A stretch of DNA of 64,000 nucleotides from Morella rubra (GCA_003952965.2 CM025853.1:12926387-12990386); one strand, 5' to 3'. Counted from the stretch's first letter, positions 1-12,570 are shown. The notes: generated by a model not told the origin, from the sequence alone. Made by a program: numbers and translations.

Positions 1-376
1 TTTAAAACCACGATTTTGACCAACTTAAAATACCCAATTTTAAAGACTAACTTCCCATAAGTATATAAAAAGTTTGGGAGTTTGATTGGGATATTTTAAA
101 GCCATTTAAAAATATTTTTAAATCTTCAAAACAAGAGGTAAAACATTTCATGCAAGTTTTGAAGAAATATGCAAGTGTGTGGTTCAAATCCTTGTTAAAG
201 ATGAAGTCTTAGAGTTACAAAGATTACCCTAGCATCTTGAGTCTTCACTTTAAGAGCACTTCCATTGAAGGAGATGTTACTTGATCGCTTCGTGCTCATT
301 TTGGATCCGCTTTGCTTCACATCTCAATTACTTCTATTGTTATCATCAAAACATTGATTGTGACTAAAAGCCAACA
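1..376 (-). repeat. 3' LTR (partial) of the SIRE-like copia element
   Basis: On the minus strand the LTR begins TGTTGGCTTTTAG at position 376 and runs out of the window. It directly follows a polypurine tract (377-390; minus strand AAAAAGGGGGAGAT). A second polypurine-like run lies at about 611-630. The rest of the LTR is outside the window, so it cannot be compared with the 5' LTR. Confidence 0.75.
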
Positions 377-716
377 ATCTCCCCCTTTTTGATGATGACA
401 ATAAATTAATTGATCTTCCTTTTGTTGATCTTGTCTTCCCCTATCTTTTGTACTTTGATGTGGGGTTGTAAACATTTTAATACCTCAATGACAAAATGTT
501 AGCATATAATATGAATGAGATTGCGTATGAATAATAAAGAACTTTCATATCATAGAAGCAGTACATCAAAGTTGCAAAGGGGTGCAAAGATACAAAAAAA
601 GACTATTCTATTCTCTCCCCCTTTGTCATCATAAAAAGGAAGTACATAAAAGAAAAACATAAGCAAAGAAAAGAAAGAAAAATACAAAATACAATGAAAT
701 GCATATGCAATGAAAA

Positions 717-1912
717 TCATGGAGGAGGAAAGCGGGCCATAAAAGTCCTCATCTCTGCAAAGAACTGCCTCTGCTCCTCTTGCATAGAAGTAAAACTGTC
801 TTGAATGAACTTGTTCTGTGCCTCATGCATAGCAAGCATCCTCGCCTCGAAAGCAGTGAATCGAGTATCAAAGGAAGAGGGAAGGTCGGAATCTCTGGTA
901 GGGGAAGGAATAATGGGAGGATCAGCAGCCAAATCAGCATCTACATCAAACTCCATTGCCTCAGCATCTATCTCCTCACCCTCAGGCTCATCCTCAGCCT
1001 CAGCCACAGCATCACCTTCATCCTCATCACTATCCTGACGCTTCGGCACCCAAGTATTTCTGGAAGTCCTTCTATAACCCATCCGGGTTAGGACCGTAGC
1101 GTCAAATGTTCACACTTGGTCAAAGTGTCTCGCTCGCGAGAACTGAGTGCAACCCCAAAATATCGAAATATCTTGGTAAACAGCAAGCCATATGGAAGAT
1201 TCTTTTTAGACTCACATGCTGCTTCCATATGTTTGAGCATAATATAAGGAAGGTTGAACTTTCTCTCTTTCAGAAGTCGCTCAATCACGAAGACATCCAT
1301 AAAAGTCACCTCCTCTCGGTGCCCACCCCGAGGAATCAGGTTATGGGTGCAGATCAAATGAAGTAACCTCGAACGTATGGATAGTTGGTTGGCATGGATC
1401 TTCCTAGGTACATCTTCTGCCACACCATTACCTAGGAGGTAAACTAGGGCTTCTCCATAATCAAAGCCCTTACACACGGGCCAAGTTTTAAACTCATAGG
1501 CCCGAATCCCGACATGTGGGATACCCAAAATATCTCCTAGAATAACTTCATTTAAAATAATATCCCGTCCTCCAACCATACTCTTCACGGTAAATAAACC
1601 TCCAGCTTCCCACCCAACAGTCAAATTAGCAAAGAAAAGCCTAACATATTTGGGAAACACTTCGGTACCCATATCCAATAAATTTCTCCAACCCTGCTTC
1701 ACAAATGGACGCTCAATTTCAAATTCCGAAAGTGATTCTACATTCACTTTCCTTCCCAACATGACTTTTCTCTTTGAAAAGTCATTGTAATACTTCTCAG
1801 CACATTCAGGATTACGAAAAAAATAATCAGGCTCACCCGTTTGATCCGCTGAAGAACGAGAGGAACCAGCGCGCTCATTGCCAACCATGGCAGCATGCTT
1901 TGTCCTTGGCAT
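717..1912 (-). pseudogene. Extra (env-position) ORF of the SIRE-like element, split by a frameshift
   Basis: Two minus-strand frames (1912 to 1088, 274 codons; 1082 to 717, 121 codons) look like one protein split by a one-base frameshift near 1100. The second frame stays open upstream of its first Met and continues the sense of the first. The N-terminal part (residues about 30-260) is globular and resembles the 'putative plant transposon protein' domain found in many plant retroelement-linked proteins. The C-terminal part is very acidic (Asp/Glu/Ala) followed by a Phe/Gln/Met-rich helix that could form a coiled coil. No signal peptide or membrane segment is evident, so an envelope function is not supported; only its position matches the env-like ORF of SIRE elements. 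Confidence 0.6.
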
Positions 1913-2119
1913 GATGATTGAGAGTGAGAAAATGAGAGGAAAAGGGCTGAAATGTGGAAATCTAGGGTTAGGGTTTCAAAGGGGGCCGAAATCCCTAATA
2001 AGTGAATGCTTGATGGATTTTGAGGTGAATCCACACAAAAAGTGAGGGTTTTGGCCGAATTTGATGGGCTAAAATGATTGGGATGGATTATAGGATAGAT
2101 TATGGTGTTTTGAGAGGGA

Positions 2120-2480
2120 TTTGAGAGGGTTTGAGTCGAGAGAGGAGAAGCGGTTCACGTGAGAAGAGGGTGCGGTCGACCAAAATGTGAACGTATATAT
2201 AGGCTCGACGAGGCGGTCGACCGCTTGGTGTAGCGGTTGATGTCCATCGACCGCTTGGTAGAACAAGTTCTACTAACAAAACGAAGCGGTTCCACATGGT
2301 CGACCGCTACAGAGAACAGCCTTTGAAAAAATAAGCTTTTAGTGCCCAAAATGAAATGGAATGATGTATTTGATGAATGCAAACATGTAACAATATATAA
2401 GGACATTCTAAACATGTTTAAAACATCAAAACAATGAAAATCCATGGAAATCAATAAAATGACATATCAAAGAGCATTTG
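2120..2480. repeat. Non-coding spacer rich in GCGGTCGACC-type motifs
   Basis: Between RNase H and the extra ORF lies a spacer in which variants of AGCGGT(C/T)GACC occur in both orientations about half a dozen times between 2150 and 2310. The motif is itself nearly palindromic (GGTCGACC). No reading frame of interest was seen. Confidence 0.5.
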
Positions 2481-2483
2481 CAT

Positions 2484-4292
2484 CTAAAAACCCAATATCT
2501 CGTCTAAGATCACAAATCTGTCATTACTCAAGGGTTTTGTGAAAATATCAGCTAGTTGATGCTCAGTACTAATGAAATCAAGTGAGATGTCACCTTTTTG
2601 AATATGATCTCTTAGAAAATGATGTCTCACTTCAATGTGTTTAGTCCTTGAGTGTTGGATGGGATTCTTGGACAAGTTGATAGCACTAGTGTTATCACAT
2701 TTGATGGGTATATGGAGAGTTTGTTTCGTAAAATATATTCGCTGTATAACTGCAACCTTTTCAAAATGTATCCCATGAATCCTAATGTTTCGACTAGTCC
2801 AAATCGACCGGTCCCTAAACACACCTCGCGGCACCAACACCTCGGACATGATATCATAAAGCAACCGAGTTTTGTTTCTTGCTACTCCAAGAAACTACCC
2901 AGAATAGTTCTTTCTCTATTTTGCACCATCATAGGACTATCACTGGTGATGTGCTTTTGTGCTCATTGGTGTGCCTCTAGAATTGCCCGCATCCCTTTAG
3001 GCCTGAGCGGAATGACTCACAATTTTTACCACTAGTACTTTTTCTCTCGACTTTGCATCGGCATCGGAATAGCTTACTAGGTTCATGTGAGTGTCTCTAG
3101 GATACCAAAGTCCTAGGTCAATAGTACCCAAAAGATATCGAAAAATTCTTTTTACACAAAAATGAGATTCTTTAGGACATGCTTGGAATCTAGCACATAA
3201 ACACACACTAAACATAATATCCGGCCTACTAGCCGTCAAATAGAGGAGAGCTCCAATCATACCTCTATATTTGGTGATGTCCACCTTTTTACCTTTTTCA
3301 TCCGCATCAAGCTTTAGCGATGTGCTCATTGGTGTTTCCGCCACTTTCAAGTTCTCCATTCCAAAGCGTTTGAGTAGATCCTTTATATACTTTGCTTGGT
3401 TTATGAAGATTCCTTCTTTGGATTGCTTGATTTGTAGTCCAAGGAAGAAGTTAAGCTCACCCATCATACTCATCTCAAACTCTTCATGCATAAATTTGGA
3501 AAATTCTTGACAAAGAGAATCATTAGTAGCACCGAATATGATGTCATCCACATAAATTTGCACAATTATGATATCATTGTTTTTGGACTTGGTGAAAAGT
3601 GTTGTGTCAACTTTACCCATGGAAAAACCTTTTTCAACAAGGAAAGTTTTAAGTCTATCATACCAAGCTCTAGGAGCTTGCTTTAGTCCATACAAAGCCT
3701 TTTTTAATTTGAAAACAAACTTTGGATAAGCTTCATTTTGAAAACCTTGTGGTTGTTCTACATAGACTTCTTCCATGATAAATCCATTCAAGAAAGCACT
3801 TTTCACATCCATTTGATAAAGCATAAAATTTTTATAACAAGCAAAGGCCAAAAGCATTCTAATTGATTCCAAACGTGCTACGGGTGCATATGTTTCATCA
3901 TAATCAATTCCTTCTTCTTGATTATAGCCTTTAGCAACCAATCTAGCTTTGTTTCTAACAATAGTACCGTGCTCATCAACCTTGTTCCTAAAGACCCATT
4001 TTGTGCCAATAATGGTTTGATCCTTGGGTCTAGGGACAAGTTCCCAAACTTGATTTCTCTCAAATTGGTTTAACTCTTCTTGCATTGCCAAAATCCAACT
4101 TTCGTCGTTTTCGGCTTCAAGAAAAGTTTTTGGTTCAATTTGAGACACAAATGCAAGATGATTACAAATATTTCTAAGTGAAGCTCTAGTTCTAGTTCCA
4201 TGAGAGGGATCACCAATAATTAACTCTTGAGGGTGACTAGTAGCATACCTCCATTCTTTAGGGAGTTCTTGTGAAGTACCTTCTCCTTGCAA
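2484..4292 (-). pseudogene. copia reverse transcriptase and RNase H
   Basis: The 4292-2997 frame contains the copia RT. Visible motifs are a DVKSAFLNG block, [14 protein letters not shown], the catalytic YVDD box and the RLL-type end block leading to SDAD at the start of RNase H. The frame is lost just after SDAD. RNase H resumes in another frame at 2864-2484, with DNTSAINLSKNP, SRTKHI and the terminal LADIFTKPL motif. The stretch 2865-2996 is scrambled by several indels. The YVDD catalytic residues are intact; the breaks are elsewhere. Confidence 0.9.
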
Positions 4293-5700
4293 TGGTTGAA
4301 TAATTTCTTCACTTGGAGATTGAGCTTCCTTGTTTGAGTGGGGTTATCCTTGATCTCAAGTTCTTCCATCTCCCCCTCAATATCTTCAATATCTACACTT
4401 GCATTTTTCTCAAACGGACCATTAGTTTCATCAAAAGTGATATGCATTGATTCTTCAACACAAAGAGTCCTTTTGTTATAAACTCTATAAGCTTTACTCG
4501 AATTAGAGTATCCAAGGAAAATTCCAACATCGGTTTTAGAATCAAATTTTCCAAGGTTGTCTTTGGTATTTAAAATGAAGCATTTACAACCAAAAACTTT
4601 GAAATAATGGATGTTGGGTTTTCTATCTTTCCAAAGCTCATAAGGAGTTTTCTTCAAAGTGGGTCTCATAGAAACTCTATTCAAAACATAGCAAGATGTG
4701 TTGACGGCCTCGGCCCAAAAATATTTTGGTAACTTATTTTCATTCAAAATAGTTCTTGCCATCTCTTGAATAGTTCTATTCTTTCTCTCAACAACTCCAT
4801 TTTGTTGAGGAGTTCTAGGTGTTGAAAAATTATGCTCATAACCATTCATGCTACAAAAAGATTCAAACTTCTCATTTACGAATTCACCACCATGGTCACT
4901 TCTAATGGCCACAATGGTGTATCCTTTTGCATTTTGCACCCTTTTTGAGAATTTAATGAACTCATGAATGGCTTCATCTTTTGAAGCTAAAAACAAAATC
5001 CAAGTGAACCTAGAGTAGTCATCCACAATTACAAAGGCATAGGACTTTCCACCAAGACTTTGAATTCTTGATGGACCAAATAAATCCAAATGAAGTAATT
5101 GTAGAGGTCTACTAGTTGAAATGAAGTTTTTGGATTTAAAAGAGGTTTTCACTTGTTTTCCCATTTGACAAGCTTCACAAACTTGGTCTTTTTCAAAATT
5201 CAATTTAGGTAGCCCATTCACAAGATCATGCTTAGAGATTTTCAAAATTTGATGCATGCTTGCATGACCCAATCTTCTATGCCATAGCCAACTATCATTT
5301 ACATTGACCACAAGACAATTATCCACACAAGCATTTTGATCAATGTCAATCTTGTACACATTTGAGTTCCTATGGCCAATAAACAATAATTTTCCATCTA
5401 TGACATTTTCAATAAGGCATCGAGAAGATTCAAATATAACTCTATAACCTTTATCACAAAGTTGACTAATACTAAGCAAGTTATGCTTCAATTTATCAAC
5501 CAATAGGACATTTTCAATTAAAGGAAGAGAGTTACCACCAATATTACCTATACCAATGATTTTCCCTTTGGAGTTGTCGCCAAATGTTACATTTCCACCT
5601 TTGATGGTTGATAGGCTTGAGAATCTTGATGGGTCACCGGTCATGTGTCTTGAACAACCACTATCCAAGAACCAACTATTGCATTTCTTTTTCCTTGAAT
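4220..5700 (-). pseudogene. copia protease-integrase
   Basis: One long frame starts with the aspartic protease active site (DSGCSRHMTG) and continues into integrase. The zinc-binding HHCC domain (LWHRRLGH then CEACQMGK) is followed by the DDE core: first Asp in HLDLFGP, second Asp in RSDHGGEF, Glu in NGVVERKNRT. A GKSYAFVIVDDYSRF block and the FGCKCFILN/LGYS C-terminal region are present. All catalytic residues are intact. The frame ends by a shift at about 4220-4292, where RT continues in a different frame. Confidence 0.92.
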
Positions 5701-5714
5701 CCTACAAAACAAAA

Positions 5715-7344
5715 TCAAGATGAAACTTTTGGTACCCAAACCTTTTTGGGTCCATTTGGGTTAGCAATAGTTCCCTTTGGAACCCATATCTTTCTAAGAG
5801 CTTTGCACCCAAGTTTCTTGAGAGGACAATCAAATATTAGATGTCCATTCTTGTTGCAAAAGTTACAAGTATGAAGAGATTCATTTGAGGATTTAGCTTT
5901 GACAAAGAAGTTTTTGAAATACTTTTCATTTTTATGAGGCTTGTAGCCTAATCCACTTTTGTCAAAAACACATCTTTGATTGTTTAGAATGTTCTCCAAA
6001 GCTTTGCTTCCTTGAGTGAATTTTTCAAGAATAGTGTTTTGACGAGTAACCTTATCTTTGAAAGCTTTGTTCTCAATTTCTAAAGTTGAAACTTTTAGTT
6101 TCAATTCCTCATTCTCTAGCTTCAAATTTCCTTGTTCATCATTTAAGGAATCAAGGTCACTTGTAGCTAGTGAATGCTTCTTTTTCAAAACATTGTATTT
6201 GAGTTTAAGCTTTTCAAACGTAATGTATAACTCATCAAAAGCATTTTCTAATTCATCATATGAAGGTTTTGAATCTTCAAGATCCGAGAAATATACCTCA
6301 TCATCTTCTAGAGCCATGAAGCACATGTTTGCGATTTCTCCCTCATCTTCTTCATCGGAGGAGCTTGAATCACTATCTTCCCAAGTAGCTTTCATAGCTT
6401 TCTTTTTATATTTGAGAAGTGGACAATCCGCCTTAATGTGACCGGGTTTCTTGCACTTGTAGCAAGTGATGTGGTCCTTCTTGTTATCCATCTTTGGGTA
6501 TTCCTTCTTTGGCTCTTCTCTCTTGAAATCTTTGAAGTTCTTCCTTCCTTGCTTTCTCTTGAGGAAGTTTCTAAAATTCCTTGTCATGAGAGCAATATCC
6601 TCATCTCCACTATCATCATTATCTTCTTCAATCTCAACTACGGAGGATTTCAAGGCTATGCTTCTCTTTTTGAACTTTCCTCCTCATGTCCCTTCATGGT
6701 GATTTCGTGAGTCATAAGGGATCCAACAAGCTCTTCCAAAGGCAATTTGGTGAGGTCCTTTGCTTCTTGAATAGCGGTGACTTGGCTTCCCAAGTCTTTG
6801 GTAGTGATCTAAGAACTTTTCTCACCAAATCGGAGTTAGTGTACATTTTTCCAAGAGCATTTAAATCATTTACAATATTAGTAAATCTAGTAAGCATGTC
6901 ACCAATGTTTTCTTCCGGTTTCATCTTAAACAATTCATAGCTATGAACTAGCATGCTTATCTTAGATTCTTTCACTTGGTTTGTACCTTCATGAGTGATT
7001 TCTAAAGAATGCCAAATTTCTTTTGCACTAACACAAGTAGATATTCTATTGAATTCACTTCTATCTAAAGCACAATAAAGAATGTTCATAGCTCTAGCAT
7101 TCATAGAAATTTTCTTCTTGTCTTCATCGGTATACTCAACCACGGGCTTAGAGACAATTGTCTCACCTACGGCTTTCATAGGGTAGTGAGGTCCATTTAA
7201 AATACAAAGCCATAGATCAAAGTCAATGGATTGAAAATAAATTTTCATCCTTGCTTTCCAATAGGAGTAATCACTTCCATTGAAGGAAGGAGGTCTAGAT
7301 GTTGAGAGTCCCTCAACATGAGAGTTGTTGCTTGAAGTTGCCAT
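5715..7344 (-). pseudogene. copia gag with two zinc knuckles
   Basis: The start Met at 7344 opens a UBN2-type gag (YSYWKARMKIYFQSID, then a conserved YELFKM segment). A frameshift near 6785, just after LRSLPKTWEAK, moves the rest into another frame that is open from 6653 to 5715. This second part has a CCHC knuckle (CYKCKKPGHIKADC), a Ser/Asp/Glu-rich stretch, a long predicted coiled coil, and a second knuckle (CNFCNKNGHLIFDC) followed by an IWVPKG block. Gag packages the element's RNA. The frameshift makes it non-functional as drawn. Confidence 0.9.
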
Positions 7345-7386
7345 TCTAACTCAAGATTGTTAAATCTTGCTAAAGAGAGCACCAAG

Positions 7387-7399
7387 CTCTGATACCAAT
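7387..7399 (-). other. Primer binding site (initiator tRNA-Met type)
   Basis: The minus strand reads ATTGGTATCAGAGC directly inside the 5' LTR edge, matching the usual complement of initiator tRNA-Met used by plant copia elements. Confidence 0.85.
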
Positions 7400-7800
7400 T
7401 GTAAATCCTAGGATTAAGGCAACCCAAGAGGGGGGTGAATTGGGTTTCAAAACTTTTTCGAAACTCACCCTTTAGAAAGTGTTTGCTAGCTATAAGTCTC
7501 ACAAAGAGAAGTGATTGCAATAAAAGATTGAACACAAGAATATATATTGCAACTTAAATAGAGAAATAAAACTTAGAATAGGAAACTAATAGCACAATGT
7601 AATGAGATAAGGGAAGAGAAGCAAACACAAGATTTTTAGGTGGTTCGGCAAACCCGCCTACATCCACCCCTCAAGCTCCTTTACCGAGCCTTGAGGTTTT
7701 TCCACTATGCTCCCTTCAACCAAGGCAGAGCCTTCCTTACAATTTACCCCCGAGTATTTGAGATTGATTTGTGAAATCTCTTTTGCTAACAATTATTCAT
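7400..7800 (-). repeat. 5' LTR of the SIRE-like element, outer edge undefined
   Basis: The LTR edge is fixed by the adjacent primer binding site: the minus strand ends GGATTTACA and is followed by the PBS. A segment typical of plant copia LTRs (GGTGGTTCGGCAAACCCG on plus, about 7640) supports it. The expected other edge (a plus-strand CCAACA) is not seen, so the LTR is probably truncated or overwritten near 7800. Confidence 0.55.
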
Positions 7801-8460
7801 TTATTTATCTTTCCACCATACTATATTCCACATGAGTCAATAGGACCAAAATCATATCACTGATTAAATCTTTAACTCATATAATTCTCAATTCACAATC
7901 AGTAACTTGTTGGACAATCAATTGTTTCCAAAATAATGTCACAAATAGATATCAAGTACACAATAAATAGAAATGCTTAAACCTCTCAGGTCTAAGAGTA
8001 TAAGAAACCAATTATGCTAAATATCTTCTGAACATCAGTGATCATTTCTAGAAGGTATTCATATTTGATCTCATTCGGTGCATGTACTCTTACATTGCAC
8101 ACACTTGTTTCTTTAAGTTCACTACCTCAATGACGAAGTCCATTATCCTATTAAATAGAGGCACATCTAGTGTAGACCTATCGTACATCAATATGTACTT
8201 GGTCTAGAATAAAATATCAAGTGAACAAGGAACGGAAAAGTCATCTTCCCGCCTTTGATTCATTAATTATTTGCGTGACTTTTTTTCAATGTCACTCAAT
8301 AATATTTGTGTAACATCTTATGTTGCAACACATTACCCAATAAATAAAAATAAACATATGACATCTAAATAAATAATTATTCAGATAAATGATTTTTAAG
8401 GCATTATTCTTACATCACATACGCTCGCTGTTAAAAGGATTTCTAGATATATAAATGGCA
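7801..8460. other. Unassigned AT-rich repetitive DNA
   Basis: No open frame or gene-like structure was seen. The base composition and context suggest further retroelement non-coding sequence, but neither LTR edges nor a primer site could be found. Confidence 0.3.
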
Positions 8461-8945
8461 CACAAAATATCGGTCTCTAATATCCAAAGAGTGCTAAATT
8501 TGAGTTAGGTGGATACCCAGATGCAGATTATTCTAGATGCAAGCTTGATAGAAATAATACTTATCAATTCCTTAGACACTCACTAGTCTCTTTGCTTAGC
8601 AAGAAGCAAAACTTTGTAACTCTTTCAACTGTTGATGCCAAATATGTTTCTATTAGTAGTTGTTGAACACAATTATTGTGGATGAAGTATTGACTGGAAG
8701 ACTTTGGACTTCACTACTCACTTGTCCCAATAAAGCGTTATAACACTAGTGCTATCAACTTTACTAAAAATTTCTATTTAACATTCAATGATTAAGCACA
8801 TCAAAATCAAGCATCATTTCATAAGAAATCATGCTCAAAAAGAGAATATTGTGCTTGAATTTGTGTAAGTATCAACTTTCAACTGGCATATATCTTTACA
8901 AAACCTCTTAAGGAGGAAATTTTTTGCTTTATTAGTTATGAAATT
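8461..8945 (+). pseudogene. copia RNase H relic
   Basis: In broken frames the plus strand still shows the copia RNase H order: a degenerate GYPDADYSRCKLDRNNT, then LSKKQNFVTLSTVDAKY, LLWMKY, NTSAINFTKN and FTKPL-like endings. Several in-frame stops are present. It is the C-terminal end of a pol gene with nothing of RT upstream, so it is a truncated fragment in the opposite orientation to its neighbour. Confidence 0.75.
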
Positions 8946-9180
8946 GTTATGGCTAATTCTCTTAATTAATTGTTGTTCATTCAAATCTGAGTTATATTGA
9001 TTATTTTTATCATATTTTGTTGATTGAATGCGTTTTAATTTGAATTGATTATTTGTTTAATGATTTTGTACTCTTTTATCTCAATCAGTTTTAACAGCTT
9101 TTAAAGAATTTCAAAAGAAATTGCTTTTAAGTGACTATGCTCTAATTATGTGAATCAATGTAATAGTAGTCCACTATCCT

Positions 9181-9265
9181 TACACGGTGTTTGAAAAACT
9201 CAATTTCTTAAAAAAATTTATGCTTTTTCAAAAGTTTGGTTTTTCAAACACTCTGACGTGTAAAA
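9181..9265. repeat. 85-bp foldback (inverted repeat)
   Basis: TACACGGTGTTTGAAAAAC at the left is matched in inverse orientation by GTTTTTCAAACACTCTGACGTGTA at the right, with about 40 bp between. The core TGTTTGAAAA resembles PIF/Harbinger terminal sequences. It may mark one end of the Harbinger element that follows. Confidence 0.6.
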
Positions 9266-9287
9266 TTTTGAATTGTCTATGCAATAT

Positions 9288-9494
9288 AGGTCTTTTTTGT
9301 CCTTAAATTAGACTATAAAATGTCTACTTTGACCTCCTCCGCTGTTATAAACTTAAACGTAGCCAAGGATAATTTCAATCGTCTAACATGAGGTCTTTTT
9401 TGTCCCTCAAATTAGACTATAAAATGTCCACTTTGACCTCCTCCGCTATTATAAACTTAAACGTAGCCAAGGGTAATTTCAACCGTCTAACATG
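9288..9494. repeat. Tandem duplication, unit about 103 bp
   Basis: Two adjacent copies (9288-9390 and 9391-9494) both start AGGTCTTTTTTGTCC and end GTCTAACATG. They differ at only a handful of positions. Confidence 0.9.
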
Positions 9495-12120
9495 AGGTGG
9501 GTCCCAGACGTGCAACAGAATTTATTCCTTCCCCCTCAAATTACTGAATTGGGCATGGTTTGACCAATACAATATTGCAACGTTAGTGGGCAAGACAGTC
9601 TTTTCCGTCTATGTTGGACGACAGCCTCTGCAGCTTCTAACATCTGCAGTTGGTGTGCAAATCGTTGCTTTTTACGTGATTAACCCTGGATGCCATGAAC
9701 CAAACGTCATCGTCCTTGTCTTCTAACGATCATTTCCTCCATTTCTTCTTCCCCTTCACCTCGACACTATCTTCTTTGCCAAATCTTAGCTAGCAACGCC
9801 TTTGCTTCTCACCTCTTCCACCCAAGTTAGATCGTACGCTGTGACAGAGCCAGTGCCGTGCGAATCATCTTCACCAGTTTAAAATTTTGTCACTTTGAAG
9901 TCCAATCTGTCATGCCCTATCGGAGGAGTTGAGGACATCTGACTGTGGGTGGTGAAATTATGAAGTGACCTTATACGGACATAGGCCATTCCCTCAAACC
10001 TTCAAACTCCATTCACTTCCATCACAATATCCCTTGTTCCAACCGTTGCTCACCTAATTCCTTCACCAACAAAGTTACGACGCCGCTTACCAATATACCT
10101 ACTCACCTCCAGGTTAGTACTCCTCCATCATTTGTGTTGGGCTACTTGTGTATGCCTTGAAAATTTCATGGCTTTGATTTTGATTCGTATGACGTGGGTT
10201 GTGATCTTGCATTTCTGAGTTGAATTTCTTGTAGGTCAGTTCTTATTTATGAAACTGATGGACGAATTAGTGTTTAGTGGTTTCCAAAAGTTGACAACAA
10301 TGGATACATATGTTCGTTTTGATTTGCAAAGAAATTTTGAGGTCTATTGTGGTACTATGCTTATAAGATAAATAATCAATTATAATGCAAAGATTTGATG
10401 CTTAGACGGGCCTGTGCTACCTATCAAGTCTCAACCTATATGTTTGTTGTTCGTTCTTCAGTACAATAGATTCAGCCAATTAACCTGAACAGGATCTGAA
10501 TGTTTTCATCCAGAGGCCACGAGATAGGATTTTTTGTAAAATGTCTTAGAGGTTGTATGGCTTTTATGGTTTTTGTTGTAGCTTGAATAGTGTTTTATTT
10601 TTTTTATGTACAACGGTCAATCAAATGCACCAACAAGGAGTTATAGGAAAAATCAGCAAAACTTATAGAGGTGAGAAATTAGAAAATCCTATAGAGCTAA
10701 GTTTTATGCTAGAAGAAGACGTTATCATGGCAGAAAACCTCAAAAGCAAATGGTCTTTTTGTTCCTTCCTGTTAAACTCTAGCTATTGCCTCAATAATGG
10801 TTATTGGTGAAGGAATATTTACATAGCCAGCAAAAATAATTATCACCAGTATTAGGTTTCATACTACTGCATGTCACATGTTTAGGCCTGATGATGCTTT
10901 GTATCTATATCTCTACGAATTAAGGTATGAGCTTTTTATTGCTCTACAAATAATGTTTTTTGTTACCTTGGAAAGATTGTCCTAATAGGATATTTCACGC
11001 ACGCTCCAATAATGATGAGCAGACCATAAAGGTCCTAAAGTAGTACTTTGTTATGAGTGTAACATAATGCTTTCTGAAACTTTGTCCCATTAAATGTTGT
11101 TGGACCAATCTTGTTGATTTTTCTGTTCTTCATGAACTTGATATTTCTATATTATTATGACATGCAAGCAACTATATGATTTTTTGATTATAGAACAAGA
11201 AGACTATATATGAGAAAGGGAAGCCCTCATCGCTTCAAGAGGAGGTTGAATGTGTGTCAATAGCCAAGACTAGTGAGCTAAAGATGAACATATAAGATAG
11301 GATGATTCATGGGTCATAAGTTATTTCTTAATATAGTATGCCTGTGGCCAAATAGCATTGAGATTGTTTTCCAGGGACAATCTAACTTGTGTTGCTAGTA
11401 AAAGAAGGCATTGAAACTTCACTGTAAGAGCAGTCAAAGTATTATAGTTAAGTTAGACAGAAAATAAGTAATGTCAACCACCTATAGTGAAAAGGTCGAA
11501 GAAGAATAGGCATATACATATGTGCATATATGTACATGTACACCTTTCTTACTAAGTGAGAAAACTCTCCGGAAGCAAATGCATAAGTATAGTAGCCTTG
11601 TAATTAACTAGCTATGTTCTGCCCTCCAAAAACAAGCAATGTTTTTGTAGCCTCACAACTAACAATTAATGGGATTCCTCTCTTATGTAATCTCATAAGA
11701 AGCCACAGGACTAAACCAATTACTATGGCTCTATTTCTCACTTTTGTTTTGTTCTGTGTTTGATTTTTTTAGAGAAATTGAAGGATCGCACCCCTAATTT
11801 CTTTTATTCTGTTCAGCAAGAAATCATTGCATTAAAATAGAAAGGAATGAGTCCACTGCAGCAGACTAGTAATTTTACACCAGGGGTCAAAGGTGTAGAA
11901 TCTTGATGAGAATGCTTCTTTAATTTTGTATCAATCTCTGAAGAAAACCCCACCAATATACTTTATGCTTCATTCTTTTTGTATCCTATGAGAAAACCCT
12001 ACACATATACTTTTCCTCTTCGTGAATGTAATTTTCTCTTCAAAAAATGATTTATACCTACAGAATAAAAACATAAATAATAAAATGTGTCTACTTGGAC
12101 ATATGAAAAGTATGTGTCCT
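9495..12120. other. Non-coding stretch, probable 5' part of the PIF/Harbinger element
   Basis: No supported gene. The region 9500-10120 is less AT-rich and resembles an untranslated leader. The rest has only short chance frames. It lies between the foldback at 9.2 kb and the Harbinger genes at 17-21 kb, so it is probably part of that element, but this is inference. Confidence 0.35.
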
Positions 12121-12527
12121 AACCTCTCAGAGGTCTGAGGTGAATGCACACGGAGCGGGTCTAAGCAAAGACGCTTAGATTATTATGTCAGGGTTGTCAG
12201 AGTCAAGCAACTGGGGCTGCCCGTATCTGAATCACTGTTTGTAAGGATTTTTTCTTAGTGGATTTCAGGTGGCTGCGAGCCCGGAGTGGTTTTTAGTTCG
12301 AATGGTATTTCAAAGTTTTCCACTTCATCACCAAATCCTTGTCAATTTGTGTAATTGAAGTTTATTTTTATTTTTCGCTGCTTATTTGTTGATTGTGTTG
12401 ATTATTATGTATATCTAGGCTGAAAATTTTAGAATGTGTTTTAAAATTATTCTTGTCTGTTTATTTACAGGGAAAACACATATTCACTCCCTCGAGGTGT
12501 TAATAGGGTATAACCCGAAATTTTTCA
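12121..12527 (+). repeat. 5' LTR, truncated (3' half only)
   Basis: The sequence from GAGGTGAATGC to the final TTTTTCA is closely matched by 16,250-16,653, including CTCGAGGTGTTAATAGGGT near the end. Sequence before 12121 does not match the first half of the 3' LTR. Confidence 0.85.
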
Positions 12528-12570
12528 ATTGGTATCAGATCTTAATATCGATCATTGACCCTTAGTCTAG

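Larger units (their letters stand above)
1..7800 (-). mobile_element. SIRE-like Ty1/copia LTR retrotransposon, cut by the window edge
   Basis: A long copia element lies on the minus strand. Reading from high to low coordinates the order is LTR, primer binding site, gag, protease, integrase, RT, RNase H, an extra ORF, polypurine tract and LTR. Protease-integrase before RT is the copia order, and an additional ORF after RNase H is typical of the SIRE/Maximus lineage. Every coding block is broken by at least one frameshift, so the copy is dead. The 3' LTR runs off the window. The outer edge of the 5' LTR is not visible; sequence after about 7800 no longer looks like it. The element is defined by its domains, not by target duplications. 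Confidence 0.9.
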
